DNA of 64,000 nt, from contig NZ_CP019436.1 in NCBI RefSeq assembly GCF_002201895.1, forward strand, positions 1,153,867 to 1,217,866. The letters run 5' to 3'. The stretch comes from Methanopyrus sp. SNP6. GTDB taxonomy: Archaea > JAADCQ01 > Methanopyri > Methanopyrales > Methanopyraceae. The number at the start of each line of letters is the position of its first letter. Position 1 is the stretch's first letter. The position numbers were made by a program, and so were the translations under genes. Below, one piece after another: positions 18,066 to 27,637 of this stretch. Below the pieces are notes generated by a model. It was not told the DNA's origin and searched no databases. It saw only the letters and a program-made list of their open reading frames with translations.

Positions 18066-19399
18066 ATTCGGACGTCCTCCTGAGACACGCCGAGGAGGTT
18101 TCCGATGCCTGTGTCGTTTACGCCCTCGAGGGAGAACTCGTCGAGATCGAGGCTTCCAACGGAGAACTCAGGAAGGCCGATTCCGACCGCATCCGCACCT
18201 ACGCCGTCCGTGTTCTCAAGGGAGGATCGTGGGGAGTCGCCTCCGGTCCCGATCCCGAGCGACATCTCATCGAGCGAGCTTTACGGTCCACCGGCGAAGG
18301 TTCCGTGAGGATCCCTGAGGACGTTCCGGCTGCCGAGGGATCGTACCGGTGGGAAGGAAAGCTCTCTCCGCTCGACTCCCTCGACGATGCCGCCGAATTA
18401 TCAGTGGAGTTATCACGTGAGGTACCGTACGATTGCGAGATCACGTGCTCCGCCGGCTCCGTCCGGTACACGATCACATCCACTTGGGGGTCCGAGTGCG
18501 AGGCCCGACTCGACCGCGTGAACTTCTGGGTTAAAGTCAGCGGTAAGGGGACCGCAGGTAGGGAAGAGTATACGGAGCGGGACGGGGCTAATTGCGCCAG
18601 TATAGAGCTGTTCTTGGAGCGGGCGGAGGAGGTCAGAGACGAAGCGGTCCGGAGGCTCGAAGATTTGTTGGAGGCGGAGCCCGGTCCGGAGCGTGCGGAG
18701 TCGGTGATCACGGATCCCGAACTCTTCGGCGTGATAGTCCACGAGGCTTTCGGACACGCCGTCGAAGATGACCTCGTCGCGCGCGGAGAATCGGTGCTTC
18801 AGGATCGGGTCGGAGAGCGAGTCGCCTCCGAGATCGTGACCGTAGTGGACGACCCCACCGAGCGCGGTGCGTTCGGTTCTTATCCGTTCGACGACGAGGG
18901 AGTCGAGCCCAGACGGACCGTCCTCGTGGAGGAGGGTGTGCTGCGAGGCTACCTCACCGATCTTACTTCGGCAGCGGAACTCGACCTCGAGATCACCGGA
19001 AACGGTCGTTTGGAGTCGATCGGTGACCACGTGCAGGTTCGAATGAGCGTGACGTACGTCGAGCCCGGGGACGCGTCGCGGGAAGAACTGTTCGAAGAGG
19101 TTGGTGACGGCGCCGTCTATCTCCTAGGATCGAGAGGGGGGCAGACCGACACGGCCACCGGGAACTTCCAGTTCTCCGCCAAGCTCGGGTACGTGGTGGA
19201 AGACGGTGAGCCATCGCGCCCTGTCCGCGACGTGGGCCTGACTGGCGAGACCTTGGAGTTCATGAAGAGAGTCCGGATACTTTCTGATGAGCTCAGACTC
19301 CATCCGGGGTACTGCGGCAAGGGTGGTCAGTTGGTACCCGTGTCCGACGGCGGACCACACGCGCTCGTGGACGGTCCCTTCCACCTTAGATCGGGGTGA
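18062..19399 (+). CDS. tldD: TldD-family metalloprotease
   Basis: A 445-residue protein with the zinc-binding motif HEAFGH at about residue 226, the active-site signature of TldD. With TldE it forms a heterodimeric tunnel-like protease that degrades unfolded peptides; in bacteria it processes microcin B17 and CcdA. TTG 18062 is the start, inside the 19-base element also found before the DUF2070 gene. It overlaps tldE by four bases (GTGA), so the pair is translationally coupled. Confidence 0.92.
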   Translation: MDSDVLLRHAEEVSDACVVYALEGELVEIEASNGELRKADSDRIRTYAVRVLKGGSWGVASGPDPERHLIERALRSTGEGSVRIPEDVPAAEGSYRWEGKLSPLDSLDDAAELSVELSREVPYDCEITCSAGSVRYTITSTWGSECEARLDRVNFWVKVSGKGTAGREEYTERDGANCASIELFLERAEEVRDEAVRRLEDLLEAEPGPERAESVITDPELFGVIVHEAFGHAVEDDLVARGESVLQDRVGERVASEIVTVVDDPTERGAFGSYPFDDEGVEPRRTVLVEEGVLRGYLTDLTSAAELDLEITGNGRLESIGDHVQVRMSVTYVEPGDASREELFEEVGDGAVYLLGSRGGQTDTATGNFQFSAKLGYVVEDGEPSRPVRDVGLTGETLEFMKRVRILSDELRLHPGYCGKGGQLVPVSDGGPHALVDGPFHLRSG

Positions 19400-20628
19400 T
19401 TACGTTGGACGACCCGTTGTCACGGTTCGAGCCCGGGCGGGCGGTCCTCCTCGATGTGAAGACCGAGCGGGTTGAGGTAGAACGTACCCACGACACGGGC
19501 GACCGCGGACGTGTATCCACCGACCGCACGATTGCCGTCCGCATATCGACCGACGAAGGGCTCGGTGTAGCGACGGTGGCCGACCCCGGAGATATAGACA
19601 CGGCGATCGAGCGCGCACTCACATCGGCTGAGATTGGAACATCCGAACCCGTCGAGTACCCAGATTCCGTCGATCCCGCACATGTAAGTTCGTGCGACCT
19701 TTCTGCCGTTGACGAGGATGAGTTGTGGGATCTCCTCGAGGCCGTTGTGAGCGAGGTACCCGACGACGTAACCGTCACCTCAGTCTCAGTTACCGGCGTC
19801 CGACGTCGCGTGATCCTCAGGACTCCCTCGGATCAAGCCGAGCGTGATGAGTCTTCCGTCACCGTGAGTCTGGACGTCGTCGGCGAATTCTCCGGGTTTG
19901 CTTGGGATGCCTCCGTCGGTCCACAGGACATCGACCCGGAACTCCTTGCACGGGAAGCCTCGGAAATGGCCTCTGAGACCCCGAAGGGGCGGGTAAGCTG
20001 TGGCGAGCTCGCTGTCGCCTTCCACCCACGGGCGTTCTCGGAACTCCTCACTTACGTGCTGATACCGGCTCTCTCCGGGCTCGAAGTACTGAAAGGTACC
20101 AGCGGGTTTGATCGGGAGGATATCGGTCGTGAGGTCGGACCTGAGGGCCTGCGCGTCGTGAACGACCCGACGCTCGATCGCAGGCCCGGCTCTTACGCGT
20201 TCGACGATGAAGGCAGCACTCCGAAGCGTGTTGAGTTGATCTCCGACGGGATCCTACGCTCTTTCTACACCGACTTGTACTCCGCCGGACGGCTGGAGGT
20301 GGAGCCTACTGGAAGTGGGCTCGGAATTAGACGCCCGGAGCCGTCACCTGCGAACGTGATCGTCCACGGCGACGCCTCCACGGAGGAGGTGTTGGAGGAG
20401 GCTGATCTCATCGTGTATAGGACTCTCGGTGCTCACACGGCTAGTCAAGTGAGCGGGCGCTTCTCGGTGACCGCGCTGTGGGCGGAGACCGAGGAAGGGA
20501 GGGTCGCGCCTGTATCGGTTCGAGGTAACCTGTACTCGTCCTTGAGGCACATCCTGGTATCCGAGGAAACCGAGAGCACGGGTGTCGTCGAATCACCGTA
20601 CGCGCTACTACGATGCCGGGTAGGATGA
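19396..20628 (+). CDS. tldE: TldE/PmbA-family subunit
   Basis: A 410-residue partner of TldD. It shares the architecture (for example a RRPGSYAFDDEG-like segment near 255 matching GSYPFDDEG in TldD) but lacks the HExxxH zinc motif, as expected for the non-catalytic subunit. GTG 19396 overlaps the tldD stop; TTG at 19405 is an alternative. The two genes are a closed pair followed by a 160-base spacer. Confidence 0.9.
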   Translation: MITLDDPLSRFEPGRAVLLDVKTERVEVERTHDTGDRGRVSTDRTIAVRISTDEGLGVATVADPGDIDTAIERALTSAEIGTSEPVEYPDSVDPAHVSSCDLSAVDEDELWDLLEAVVSEVPDDVTVTSVSVTGVRRRVILRTPSDQAERDESSVTVSLDVVGEFSGFAWDASVGPQDIDPELLAREASEMASETPKGRVSCGELAVAFHPRAFSELLTYVLIPALSGLEVLKGTSGFDREDIGREVGPEGLRVVNDPTLDRRPGSYAFDDEGSTPKRVELISDGILRSFYTDLYSAGRLEVEPTGSGLGIRRPEPSPANVIVHGDASTEEVLEEADLIVYRTLGAHTASQVSGRFSVTALWAETEEGRVAPVSVRGNLYSSLRHILVSEETESTGVVESPYALLRCRVG

Positions 20629-20788
20629 GTGTAGGTTGAGTAATCACTGTTTACTTCACGTGACCGTGCAAAGAGTTCAGTTCTACTTAACTACCAGGAC
20701 CACACCAACAATCTTTCTATACCCACCGCCGGTCGCCGGCACCGGAACAGTAATTCCTGCGGGGGAATTTTAGTGGCGGGGGGGGCGA

Positions 20789-21289
20789 ATGGGAACGTGT
20801 AGCCCGTACCGCGTGTACACCCTCCCGAAAGCCTTCGAGCGCTTTTATGAACCACGGTGGGGAAAATTTACTCGACGAAATGACCGGTGGTACTTCGGCA
20901 CCCTTGAGCTAGAGCCGCTAACCGAGGACGATATAGAACTACGGGAGATGACCTTGATGGTGCCAATCTCCGAGGCCAATTTGATCAGCAACCACAAGTT
21001 CCGGAACAGGAAGAGGGACGCGGCCTACGCTTCGTACTTGGTGGGATCACCATCGACGGATGTGGACGACGTCATCCCAGTGACGGTCAGAATCCCGTGG
21101 CCTAAGGACGTGAAGGCGCCACGTGAGATGCCGTTGGTACCGGGGACGCTCACGCACCATCGCAGGTTCTGCTTCACGGTTCCTAACTCGCCGGAAACTA
21201 GGAGGCTCTCCGAGAAAACGCTCGTCACAGCGGCACTGCTCAGGACGCTGTCACATGAGCTCGATTTGATGTCAACCATCCGCTACTGA
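20789..21289 (+). CDS. Uncharacterised 166-residue protein
   Basis: I do not recognise this family. The protein is soluble and basic compared with its neighbours. It has an N-terminal aromatic-rich segment (RFYEPRWGKFTRRNDRWYFG), a middle part with RNRKRDAAYASYLVG, and a helical C-terminus. There are no cysteine clusters or nucleotide-binding loops. ATG 20789 follows a long G run (GGCGGGGGGGGCGA) that serves as the ribosome-binding site. The 160-base upstream spacer holds a GC palindrome, CGCCGG-TCG-CCGGCAC, near 20727. It precedes gatB by 41 bases. Confidence 0.7.
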   Translation: MGTCSPYRVYTLPKAFERFYEPRWGKFTRRNDRWYFGTLELEPLTEDDIELREMTLMVPISEANLISNHKFRNRKRDAAYASYLVGSPSTDVDDVIPVTVRIPWPKDVKAPREMPLVPGTLTHHRRFCFTVPNSPETRRLSEKTLVTAALLRTLSHELDLMSTIRY

Positions 21290-21330
21290 TAAGTGCACGG
21301 CGGATCCGTCACCCCCCCAGGGTTCACCAG

Positions 21331-22716
21331 GTGGTGGACGTGAAGATAGGATTCGAGGTCCACGTACAACTCGATACCCGTACCAAACTCTTCTGTGATT
21401 GTTCCACGGATTACGAGGACGCGGAACCTAACGAGAATACATGTCCCATCTGCACTGGAGTGCCGGGGGCGAAACCACTTCCACCCAACAAGGAGGCCTT
21501 CCTGATAGCCCTTGAAATTGCGTATATGTTGGATTGCGAGCCCGTTCTGAATCGTCAGTTGTACTTCCAGCGGAAGCATTACGACTACCCGGACTTGCCC
21601 TCCGGGTACCAGCGTACCAGCGTGCCCATCGCGGTCGATGGTGAACTCGATGGCGTTCGGATCCGCGAGATTCATGTTGAGGAGGATCCGGGCCGCTGGG
21701 AACCCTCCACCGGGCGTGTCGATTACAACCGGAGCGGTGTCCCGCTCATCGAGATCGTAACCGAACCGGATATGCGTTCTCCGGAGGACGCCAGAGACTT
21801 CTTGCGTCGTCTCATGCAAGTCCTCCGGTACTCTGGTAAGGTGAAGAGTGATGGTGGCGTCCGCGTGGACGCTAACGTCTCGGTTGAAGGCGGGGCCAGG
21901 GTCGAGATCAAGAACATCAACTCGATCAAGGGAGTATATCGGGCCCTCAAGTTCGAGATTCAGCGACAACTTAACTTGATGAAACACGGGCGCAAGGTTC
22001 GCCGCGAGACCCGTGCCTTCCGCGAAGATCAAGGTACTACGGTCGCAATGCGTTCCAAGGAGACCGCGGAGGACTACAGGTACATCCCGGATCCTGACAT
22101 ACCGGTGTTCGAGATCACCGAAGACCTGTGGGAGAAGGCCGTCGCACGAGCCCCGGAGCCGCCACACCATCGTGCCAGGCGGATGGCGGAGGAATATGGT
22201 ATCTCGTTGGAGGCCGCCGAAGCCCTGGTCACGGAGCGCGAGTGGGCCGATTTCTTCGAAGAAGTTGTGGACAGAGCCCCGGACGACTGGGAAATCGAGT
22301 TCATCGATCAATGGGTGCGCAAAGAGATCAAGAAGGTGCTCAACAAGAAGGAGATGACTTTCCGCGAAGCTAAGATAACCCCGGAAGAGTTCATCGAGCT
22401 GCTCGAGCTCGTCCGTGAGGACAAGATCACACGTCAGAACGCTCTCAACGCGTTGTGGGAAGCTGTCGACTCGGATAAGAGTCCCGTCGAGATCATCGAG
22501 GAGGACGGACTGCTCAAAGTTAGCGATGAGGATCGATTGGCGCGCGTCGTAGAGGAGGTCATCGAGGAAAACCCACAGGCAGTGGAGGATTACAAGTCTG
22601 GTAAGGATGAGGCCATACATTACCTAATGGGACAGGTGATGCGCAAAACTAGGGGACAGGCTGATCCGGAGGTCACCATGCGACTCCTCAGGGAAAGACT
22701 GAATTCCGGCGACTAG
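21331..22716 (+). CDS. gatB: Asp-tRNA(Asn)/Glu-tRNA(Gln) amidotransferase subunit B
   Basis: A 461-residue GatB. It begins IGFEVHVQLDTRTKLFC, has the zinc-type CDC...CPICTG cysteines (about 28-50) and the kinase-like core FQRKHYDYPDLPSGYQ-type segment, and ends with a YqeY/GatB tail domain. It activates the side-chain carboxyl of mischarged Asp-tRNA(Asn) or Glu-tRNA(Gln) for amidation by GatA. GatA and GatC are not in the window. GTG 21331 is the start. The stop overlaps the convergent methyltransferase gene by four bases. Confidence 0.96.
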   Translation: MVDVKIGFEVHVQLDTRTKLFCDCSTDYEDAEPNENTCPICTGVPGAKPLPPNKEAFLIALEIAYMLDCEPVLNRQLYFQRKHYDYPDLPSGYQRTSVPIAVDGELDGVRIREIHVEEDPGRWEPSTGRVDYNRSGVPLIEIVTEPDMRSPEDARDFLRRLMQVLRYSGKVKSDGGVRVDANVSVEGGARVEIKNINSIKGVYRALKFEIQRQLNLMKHGRKVRRETRAFREDQGTTVAMRSKETAEDYRYIPDPDIPVFEITEDLWEKAVARAPEPPHHRARRMAEEYGISLEAAEALVTEREWADFFEEVVDRAPDDWEIEFIDQWVRKEIKKVLNKKEMTFREAKITPEEFIELLELVREDKITRQNALNALWEAVDSDKSPVEIIEEDGLLKVSDEDRLARVVEEVIEENPQAVEDYKSGKDEAIHYLMGQVMRKTRGQADPEVTMRLLRERLNSGD

Positions 22717-23396
22717 CGGCGTCCCTTGCATCGGAACACCACGGTCGGGGTATCCGGGAAAGATTCCGCTCTCACCTCCAGAAAGAGCCGACTGAGGGCT
22801 CGGTATATCCTGTCCTGCCACCGCGGATCCCGACCCGCGAATACCGATGCCGTACCATCGTCCTTTAGCTTCTCGGTCATGGTTCTCAGGAACTCGGGAG
22901 AAAACAGTCGTGGGTTGCGCCCGGGACACGGCCCCCCGTCGTGAACCACGTGATCGAAACCCTTCGGGAGTTCCGGCACGACTTCCACGGCGTCGCCCAG
23001 TAGTATCTTGACCCTGTCGTCCCTGAGCGCCTCTGAGAACTCCGAGACCGGGTTCCTGTATAACGCAATCGCGAGCATTCGAGGGTCTATCTCCACCGAA
23101 ACGACCAGTTTCGGGTCGCCCCATCTCAACAGCGCCCAGGTAGTTCTGCCCAGCCCCGTGCCGATTTCAAGTACCATGCCTCTGGCCCGCTCGGGCCACG
23201 CTATCACGTACCCCTTGAGTCCCATTTTCCCGACCTCGAACCATTTTTTCCCGTGGCCCAGCCCTCCCGTCCGTTCCCTCACGTATCGGAACAGCTCCCC
23301 TTCGTCCAACGACTCCGCCCACTCCCGGTACCGCGCGGCGGCCTCACGTGCCCTCCTGTCTTCACTGAGTAACCCGCGACCGATATTATCGACCAT
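22713..23396 (-). CDS. SAM-dependent methyltransferase-like protein
   Basis: A 227-residue Rossmann-fold protein with the SAM-binding loop LEIGTGLGRTTWALL (about residue 73), an acidic residue at the end of strand 2 (VSVEIDP) and DHVVHDGG near 150. The spermidine-synthase-like segment suggests a class I methyltransferase or aminopropyl transferase-type fold; substrate unknown. ATG 23396 is used. It is convergent with gatB and diverges from the small gene at 23425. Confidence 0.75.
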   Translation of the reverse strand: MVDNIGRGLLSEDRRAREAAARYREWAESLDEGELFRYVRERTGGLGHGKKWFEVGKMGLKGYVIAWPERARGMVLEIGTGLGRTTWALLRWGDPKLVVSVEIDPRMLAIALYRNPVSEFSEALRDDRVKILLGDAVEVVPELPKGFDHVVHDGGPCPGRNPRLFSPEFLRTMTEKLKDDGTASVFAGRDPRWQDRIYRALSRLFLEVRAESFPDTPTVVFRCKGRR

Positions 23397-23424
23397 CTCC
23401 CCTACCCCGCATGGGGGGCCGCTC

Positions 23425-23673
23425 TTGTCGGGAGATCCCCTTCGCGGCTACGAGCCTTCTGTGAGGGATTATTTGGCCCGGTGTGACACCGACGAGGAGG
23501 CGCTGGAGGTACTTCAGTACTTGGTGAGGCGTGGTGAGTTGGACGAGGAGCGTGCGTCCGAACTCGAACGGGAAATCCGAGAAAAAGGTGTTAGATCTCT
23601 GGTAGAACGTAGACACTTCGGTTATTATCTGGAGCGCTATTACGACCCGGATGGACGAAAGTATCGCGGGTGA
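23425..23673 (+). CDS. Small conserved archaeal protein (DUF2095-like)
   Basis: An 82-residue acidic helical protein (DPLRGYEPSVRDYLARC, then two charged helices and a C-terminal tyrosine-rich YYLERYYDP). It resembles a small euryarchaeal DUF family, probably DUF2095, with no known role. The open frame runs far upstream opposite the methyltransferase, so I place the start at TTG 23425, with GGGGGG 6 bases before it. It starts the plus-strand run that continues through MEMO and MCM. Confidence 0.7.
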   Translation: MSGDPLRGYEPSVRDYLARCDTDEEALEVLQYLVRRGELDEERASELEREIREKGVRSLVERRHFGYYLERYYDPDGRKYRG

Positions 23674-23679
23674 GCCGTC

Positions 23680-24546
23680 GTGTCATCTGGGGCCGTGGAG
23701 CGGTCCCCGGCCGTCGCGGGTCAGTTCTACCCCGCCGATTCGAAGGAGTTGAGGAAGGTGATCGAGTGGTGCTTCCGACACGAGCTAGGACCAGGTGATC
23801 TACCCGAGGCTAACGACGGTCCCTGCGCCCTGCCCGGTGTAGTGGCGCCGCACGCCGGTTATCAGTTCTCGGGACCAGTAGCCGCCCATACGTACAAGGT
23901 TCTGGCGGAGTCAGGAACTCCAGAGACGGTGGTGATACTGGGACCGAATCACACCGGACTCGGGTCCGCAGTCGCCACGATGACGGACAGTGCTTGGCGC
24001 ACGCCGCTGGGATCGGTGGAGATCGACTCCGAGTTCGCGACTGCGCTGGTACGGGAGTGTGGCGTGATGGACGACGACTTAACAGCCCACGCCAACGAGC
24101 ACTCCATCGAAGTACAGTTACCGTTCCTCCAGTACGTATACGGGGCGGGTTTCCGGTTCGTTCCCGTTTGTATGGCGATGCACGACCTTCAGACCGCGAG
24201 GGAAGTGGGTGAGGCGATCGTGGACGTGGCGAAGGAGCTGGACAGGAACACAGTGGTCATCGCGAGCACCGACTTCACGCACTACGAGCCGCACGATCAG
24301 GCCCAGAAAAAGGATCGTAAAGTTATCGAACGGATCACGGCCCTCGACGAGGCCGGTATGATTGAGATCGTGGAGCGATACAATGTCAGCATGTGCGGAG
24401 TAGGGCCGACCGCCGCGACTATAGTGGCAGTTAAGGCCATGGGGGCTTCCGATGGAGAGCTCCTGAAGTACGCGACTAGCGGAGAAGTATCTGGGGATTA
24501 CTCTCAGGTGGTCGGTTACGCCGCTATAGTTTTCCGCTGCGGGTGA
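23680..24546 (+). CDS. MEMO1-family protein (AmmeMemoRadiSam system protein B)
   Basis: A 288-residue protein of the MEMO family, related to class III extradiol dioxygenases. It begins with RSPAVAGQFYPAD and contains APHAGYQFSG (about 55), LGPNHTG (about 87) and HANEHSIEVQLPFLQ (about 127), the metal-site histidines of the family. Function in archaea is unknown; it co-occurs with AMMECR1 and a radical SAM enzyme, the latter at 14023-15048. GTG 23680 is the start, six bases after the preceding stop. Confidence 0.93.
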   Translation: MSSGAVERSPAVAGQFYPADSKELRKVIEWCFRHELGPGDLPEANDGPCALPGVVAPHAGYQFSGPVAAHTYKVLAESGTPETVVILGPNHTGLGSAVATMTDSAWRTPLGSVEIDSEFATALVRECGVMDDDLTAHANEHSIEVQLPFLQYVYGAGFRFVPVCMAMHDLQTAREVGEAIVDVAKELDRNTVVIASTDFTHYEPHDQAQKKDRKVIERITALDEAGMIEIVERYNVSMCGVGPTAATIVAVKAMGASDGELLKYATSGEVSGDYSQVVGYAAIVFRCG

Positions 24547-24552
24547 CTACGG

Positions 24553-24975
24553 ATGCACCCGATCGAGTCATTGGATCTAGCGCTGACGGCGCTCATCGCG
24601 GGCTTGATCCTCACGTCGGAGGCGCTGCGTCTGTTCCCGTTCCTGTCATACCTCGTCAGAGTGCCCCTGAGGCCTATAACCCTGGCACTCGCGCTGGCGG
24701 CCCTTGTACTCACGCTCATCGCTTCCATCAAGGGGTACGTCCCGACGCTCCTGACTTTGTTGTGCTCCGTGCCGAAGCTCAGTATCGGAGGGTACCTCCT
24801 CAGCCGTGTGTGGTGGGTGGTCTCAGGCCTGCGTGAGGGCATGATAGGAGCACTCCGGCTTCTCTTAGAGATCCGGACCCTGCCCTTCGACTTGTCGGTA
24901 GGCTGTGCACTGACGGCTAGCGGAGTACTAGGGGTCTTCCGTTGGATAACCTCCGTTCCGGCGGTGCCGTGGTGA
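24553..24975 (+). CDS. Uncharacterised membrane protein
   Basis: A 140-residue hydrophobic protein with about four predicted helices (for example ALTALIAGLIL, ITLALALAALVLTLIASI and a final GCALTASGVLGVF). It begins MHPIESLDLALTAL, which could act as an uncleaved signal anchor. ATG 24553 is six bases after the MEMO stop, so it belongs to the same transcription unit, with mcm following. No family recognised. Confidence 0.7.
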   Translation: MHPIESLDLALTALIAGLILTSEALRLFPFLSYLVRVPLRPITLALALAALVLTLIASIKGYVPTLLTLLCSVPKLSIGGYLLSRVWWVVSGLREGMIGALRLLLEIRTLPFDLSVGCALTASGVLGVFRWITSVPAVPW

Positions 24976-24992
24976 CGGGGGCGGGGAATCCC

Positions 24993-26963
24993 GTGGAGAT
25001 GGAGCGTGAGTTCGAAGAGGCTCTCAGGAACTCGAAAACGTTCCTGAGGTCGATCGACCGGGTGATCACTAACTACCCGAAGTGGCGAACCGTCGTCGTG
25101 GATTTGGAGGAGTTTGACGAACCGGACATAGCGTTCGCAGTGTCCGATGACGTTGTCGAAGCAATGAAGGTCGTCCAGCGGGTCGCCATGGAACTCATCA
25201 AGAAAGAGCGGCCGGACGTGGATCGTGTCTGGGTAGAGTTCCGTGGGTCACCGATCCGTCTCCGCGCTCGGGATATGAGCGTCGAGTTCAAGGATCGTCT
25301 CGTCACCGTTGAGGGAATCGTTCGTCGCGTGGATAACGTGGCGGCCGAGGTAGTTCGCGTGGAAGCCGAGTGTCCGCGGTGTGGTAATCGGTTCGAGGTC
25401 CGTAGGCGCGAGTACAGACCCGACGTGAGGTGTCCTAACTGCGGGATGCGGTGCGAGCCCGACGAGCTCTTCTACACCGATTATCAGCTCGTAGTGCTCC
25501 AAGAGGCTCCGGAGCACATGAGAGGTGGTGAACAACCGGCGACTGTCGAGGTGGAGTTTCGATACGATCATATCAACCGGGTTCGGCCCGGTGACCGGGT
25601 AAGAGTTACGGCGGTACCTCGGGTGCGGCTTCCGTCGAGTTCTCCACGACCGGGTGATACCGGGGAGATAGTCCTCGAAGCCCACGGTGTCGAGAGATCC
25701 GACAGCCCGCTTCCCGAGGAGGATTTCCGGTTCACGCAGGACGAGATCGAACAGTTCGAAGAACTGGCCGAAGGCGACCCGTTAGGTGAGTTCGTCGAGG
25801 CGGTGGCCCCTCATATTCACGGGCATGAGGTGATCAAGAAGGCTGTGTCGTTACAGCTGTTCTCTTGCGTGGAGGAGGGTCAGATTCGGGAACGTGTTCA
25901 CGTTCTTATCGTAGGTGATCCGGCGACGGCGAAGTCCCAGATTCTCCAGCACGTGATCGAGCACCTCGCCCCCCGCGGCGTGTACGTGAGCGCCCAACAC
26001 GTGACGGGAGCTGGACTCACCGCGGCCGCCGAGCGTACGGAGGACGGATGGACGTTGGAAGCAGGCGCCGTGGTCATGGCGGATGGCGGTGTGATAGCCA
26101 TCGACGAGTTGGATAAGGCGTCTAGGGGCGATCTGAACGCGCTCCTCGAGGCGATGGAGTCGGGTAAGATCAGTGTCGCGAAGGCCGGGATAACGACGAC
26201 GTTGAACGCTCGATGCGCGGTCCTCGCGGCCGCTAACCCCGAGGCGGGCCGCTGGCAAGGCGGTCACCCCATCGAAGAAATCAACCTGGATCCCGCCCTC
26301 CTCTCGAGGTTCGACGTCATCCTATTTACCCGAGACGAGCCGGATCCGGAGCAGGATAAGCTGGTCGCGGAACGGATGATGGAAGCATTCGACGGCGAGT
26401 TCGATAAAATCGAGGGTAAGTACGGGCTGTTACGCCGCTACGTCCTGTACGCTACGAAGGGGTTTTCGGACGTTACCATTTCCGAAGACGCTCGGGAAGA
26501 ACTTCGAGACTGGTTCGTGTCCGCCCGACAGGAAGCGGCTGACCGGATCGACGACGGAGATCTGCGCACCGTGCCGGTCACACGGCGCCAGATGGGCTCC
26601 GTACTGCGGCTGGCTCGAGCTTCCGCCCGTATGCGACTCTCCGAAACGGTCAACCGGGAGGACGTGTCCGTAGCTCTGTCGGTAGTAGAAGAGTTCATGA
26701 AGGAGATAATGCAGGAGGACGGTGTACTGGACGCAGACGTAATCGAGACAGGTAAACCCAAGTCAGTGCGAGAGGCCCGCGAGTACGTTCTGAAGGTGGT
26801 GCGGAAGTTGGCGAAGAACCACGAAGACGGTGTACCCAAGCGAGAGATCGTGAAAGCGGTCAAACACCGCGTGAGCCGTGAGCGGGTCGAGGAGATTCTG
26901 GACGACCTCGTCGAGGAGGGCTTCCTTCTCCAGCCGCGGCCCGGAGTGTACCTCCCGATGTGA
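24993..26963 (+). CDS. mcm: Replicative DNA helicase MCM
   Basis: A 656-residue minichromosome maintenance helicase. Domains in order: N-terminal helical and OB region with a zinc ribbon (CPRCGNRF and CPNCGMRC, about residues 125-155), the AAA+ core with Walker A GDPATAKSQ (about 310), Walker B IDELDKA (about 370) and the arginine-finger segment LLSRFD (about 435), then a C-terminal winged helix. It unwinds DNA 3' to 5' as a hexamer ring at the replication fork. I favour GTG 24993, with GGGG 6 bases upstream; ATG 24999 and an in-frame TTG at 24942 are alternatives. Confidence 0.95.
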   Translation: MEMEREFEEALRNSKTFLRSIDRVITNYPKWRTVVVDLEEFDEPDIAFAVSDDVVEAMKVVQRVAMELIKKERPDVDRVWVEFRGSPIRLRARDMSVEFKDRLVTVEGIVRRVDNVAAEVVRVEAECPRCGNRFEVRRREYRPDVRCPNCGMRCEPDELFYTDYQLVVLQEAPEHMRGGEQPATVEVEFRYDHINRVRPGDRVRVTAVPRVRLPSSSPRPGDTGEIVLEAHGVERSDSPLPEEDFRFTQDEIEQFEELAEGDPLGEFVEAVAPHIHGHEVIKKAVSLQLFSCVEEGQIRERVHVLIVGDPATAKSQILQHVIEHLAPRGVYVSAQHVTGAGLTAAAERTEDGWTLEAGAVVMADGGVIAIDELDKASRGDLNALLEAMESGKISVAKAGITTTLNARCAVLAAANPEAGRWQGGHPIEEINLDPALLSRFDVILFTRDEPDPEQDKLVAERMMEAFDGEFDKIEGKYGLLRRYVLYATKGFSDVTISEDAREELRDWFVSARQEAADRIDDGDLRTVPVTRRQMGSVLRLARASARMRLSETVNREDVSVALSVVEEFMKEIMQEDGVLDADVIETGKPKSVREAREYVLKVVRKLAKNHEDGVPKREIVKAVKHRVSRERVEEILDDLVEEGFLLQPRPGVYLPM

Positions 26964-26977
26964 ACGGGTGGTTGAAC

Positions 26978-27634
26978 ATGAGTGAAGAACTCTCCCGTAG
27001 ATATCCTGCCGTCCGTGTGCCGGCCGGCGAACTAGCGCATTCCGAACCCACTGAGGATGGTTTCGTCACGCCTAAAGGTGTCAGGTTTCACAGGGCTCTG
27101 GTAGTCGGGGTGCTCTCTGGACGGTACGTGGACGAGGAGCGGGAGTTCGCCGTGATCACGGTCACCGATGACACGGGCTCCGTCGACGTGTTCGCGTTCG
27201 ATGAATGTTACGAGCCTGCCCGGACACTAGATAAGTGGAGGCAGATCAAGGTGATCGGCCGTCCGATGGAGCCACGTGAAGAGGGCCGTCCCGTAGCGCT
27301 TAGGGCTGAAATAATTCGACCCACGTCGTACTTCGAGGAACTCTTCCGCAGGTTGGAGTACGAGATAATGTCTGGAGGCGAGGTGCCTACCGTCGAAAAA
27401 CCCCTGACACTCGACGAGGCGATCGAGATAGTGTACAAGGAACTGCTTGAGATGGAGGAAGAGACGTTCTCGAGGGAGGAACTATACGAGGTCATCCGCT
27501 CCGTTGTTCCACTCGCGGACGAGGAGTTCTGCGAGAAGATCATTAAAGAGATGGAGGAGCGCGAGCTCCTGTACCCGATGGACCTGCCCGGGGGGAAACG
27601 TTGGTCCGTAATCGAAACCGGCTGGGGGCTGTGA
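26978..27634 (+). CDS. OB-fold single-stranded DNA-binding protein (RPA-like)
   Basis: A 218-residue protein. An N-terminal OB fold (about 30-115, with GVLSGRYVDEEREFAVITVTDD-type strands) is followed by a helical, probably winged-helix C-terminus. This resembles archaeal RPA32-like or Stn1-like single-strand binding proteins. Placement directly after mcm (14-base gap) supports a replication role. ATG 26978, preceded by GGGTGG, is preferred to GTG 26960, which would overlap the mcm stop. Confidence 0.75.
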   Translation: MSEELSRRYPAVRVPAGELAHSEPTEDGFVTPKGVRFHRALVVGVLSGRYVDEEREFAVITVTDDTGSVDVFAFDECYEPARTLDKWRQIKVIGRPMEPREEGRPVALRAEIIRPTSYFEELFRRLEYEIMSGGEVPTVEKPLTLDEAIEIVYKELLEMEEETFSREELYEVIRSVVPLADEEFCEKIIKEMEERELLYPMDLPGGKRWSVIETGWGL

Positions 27635-27637
27635 ACC

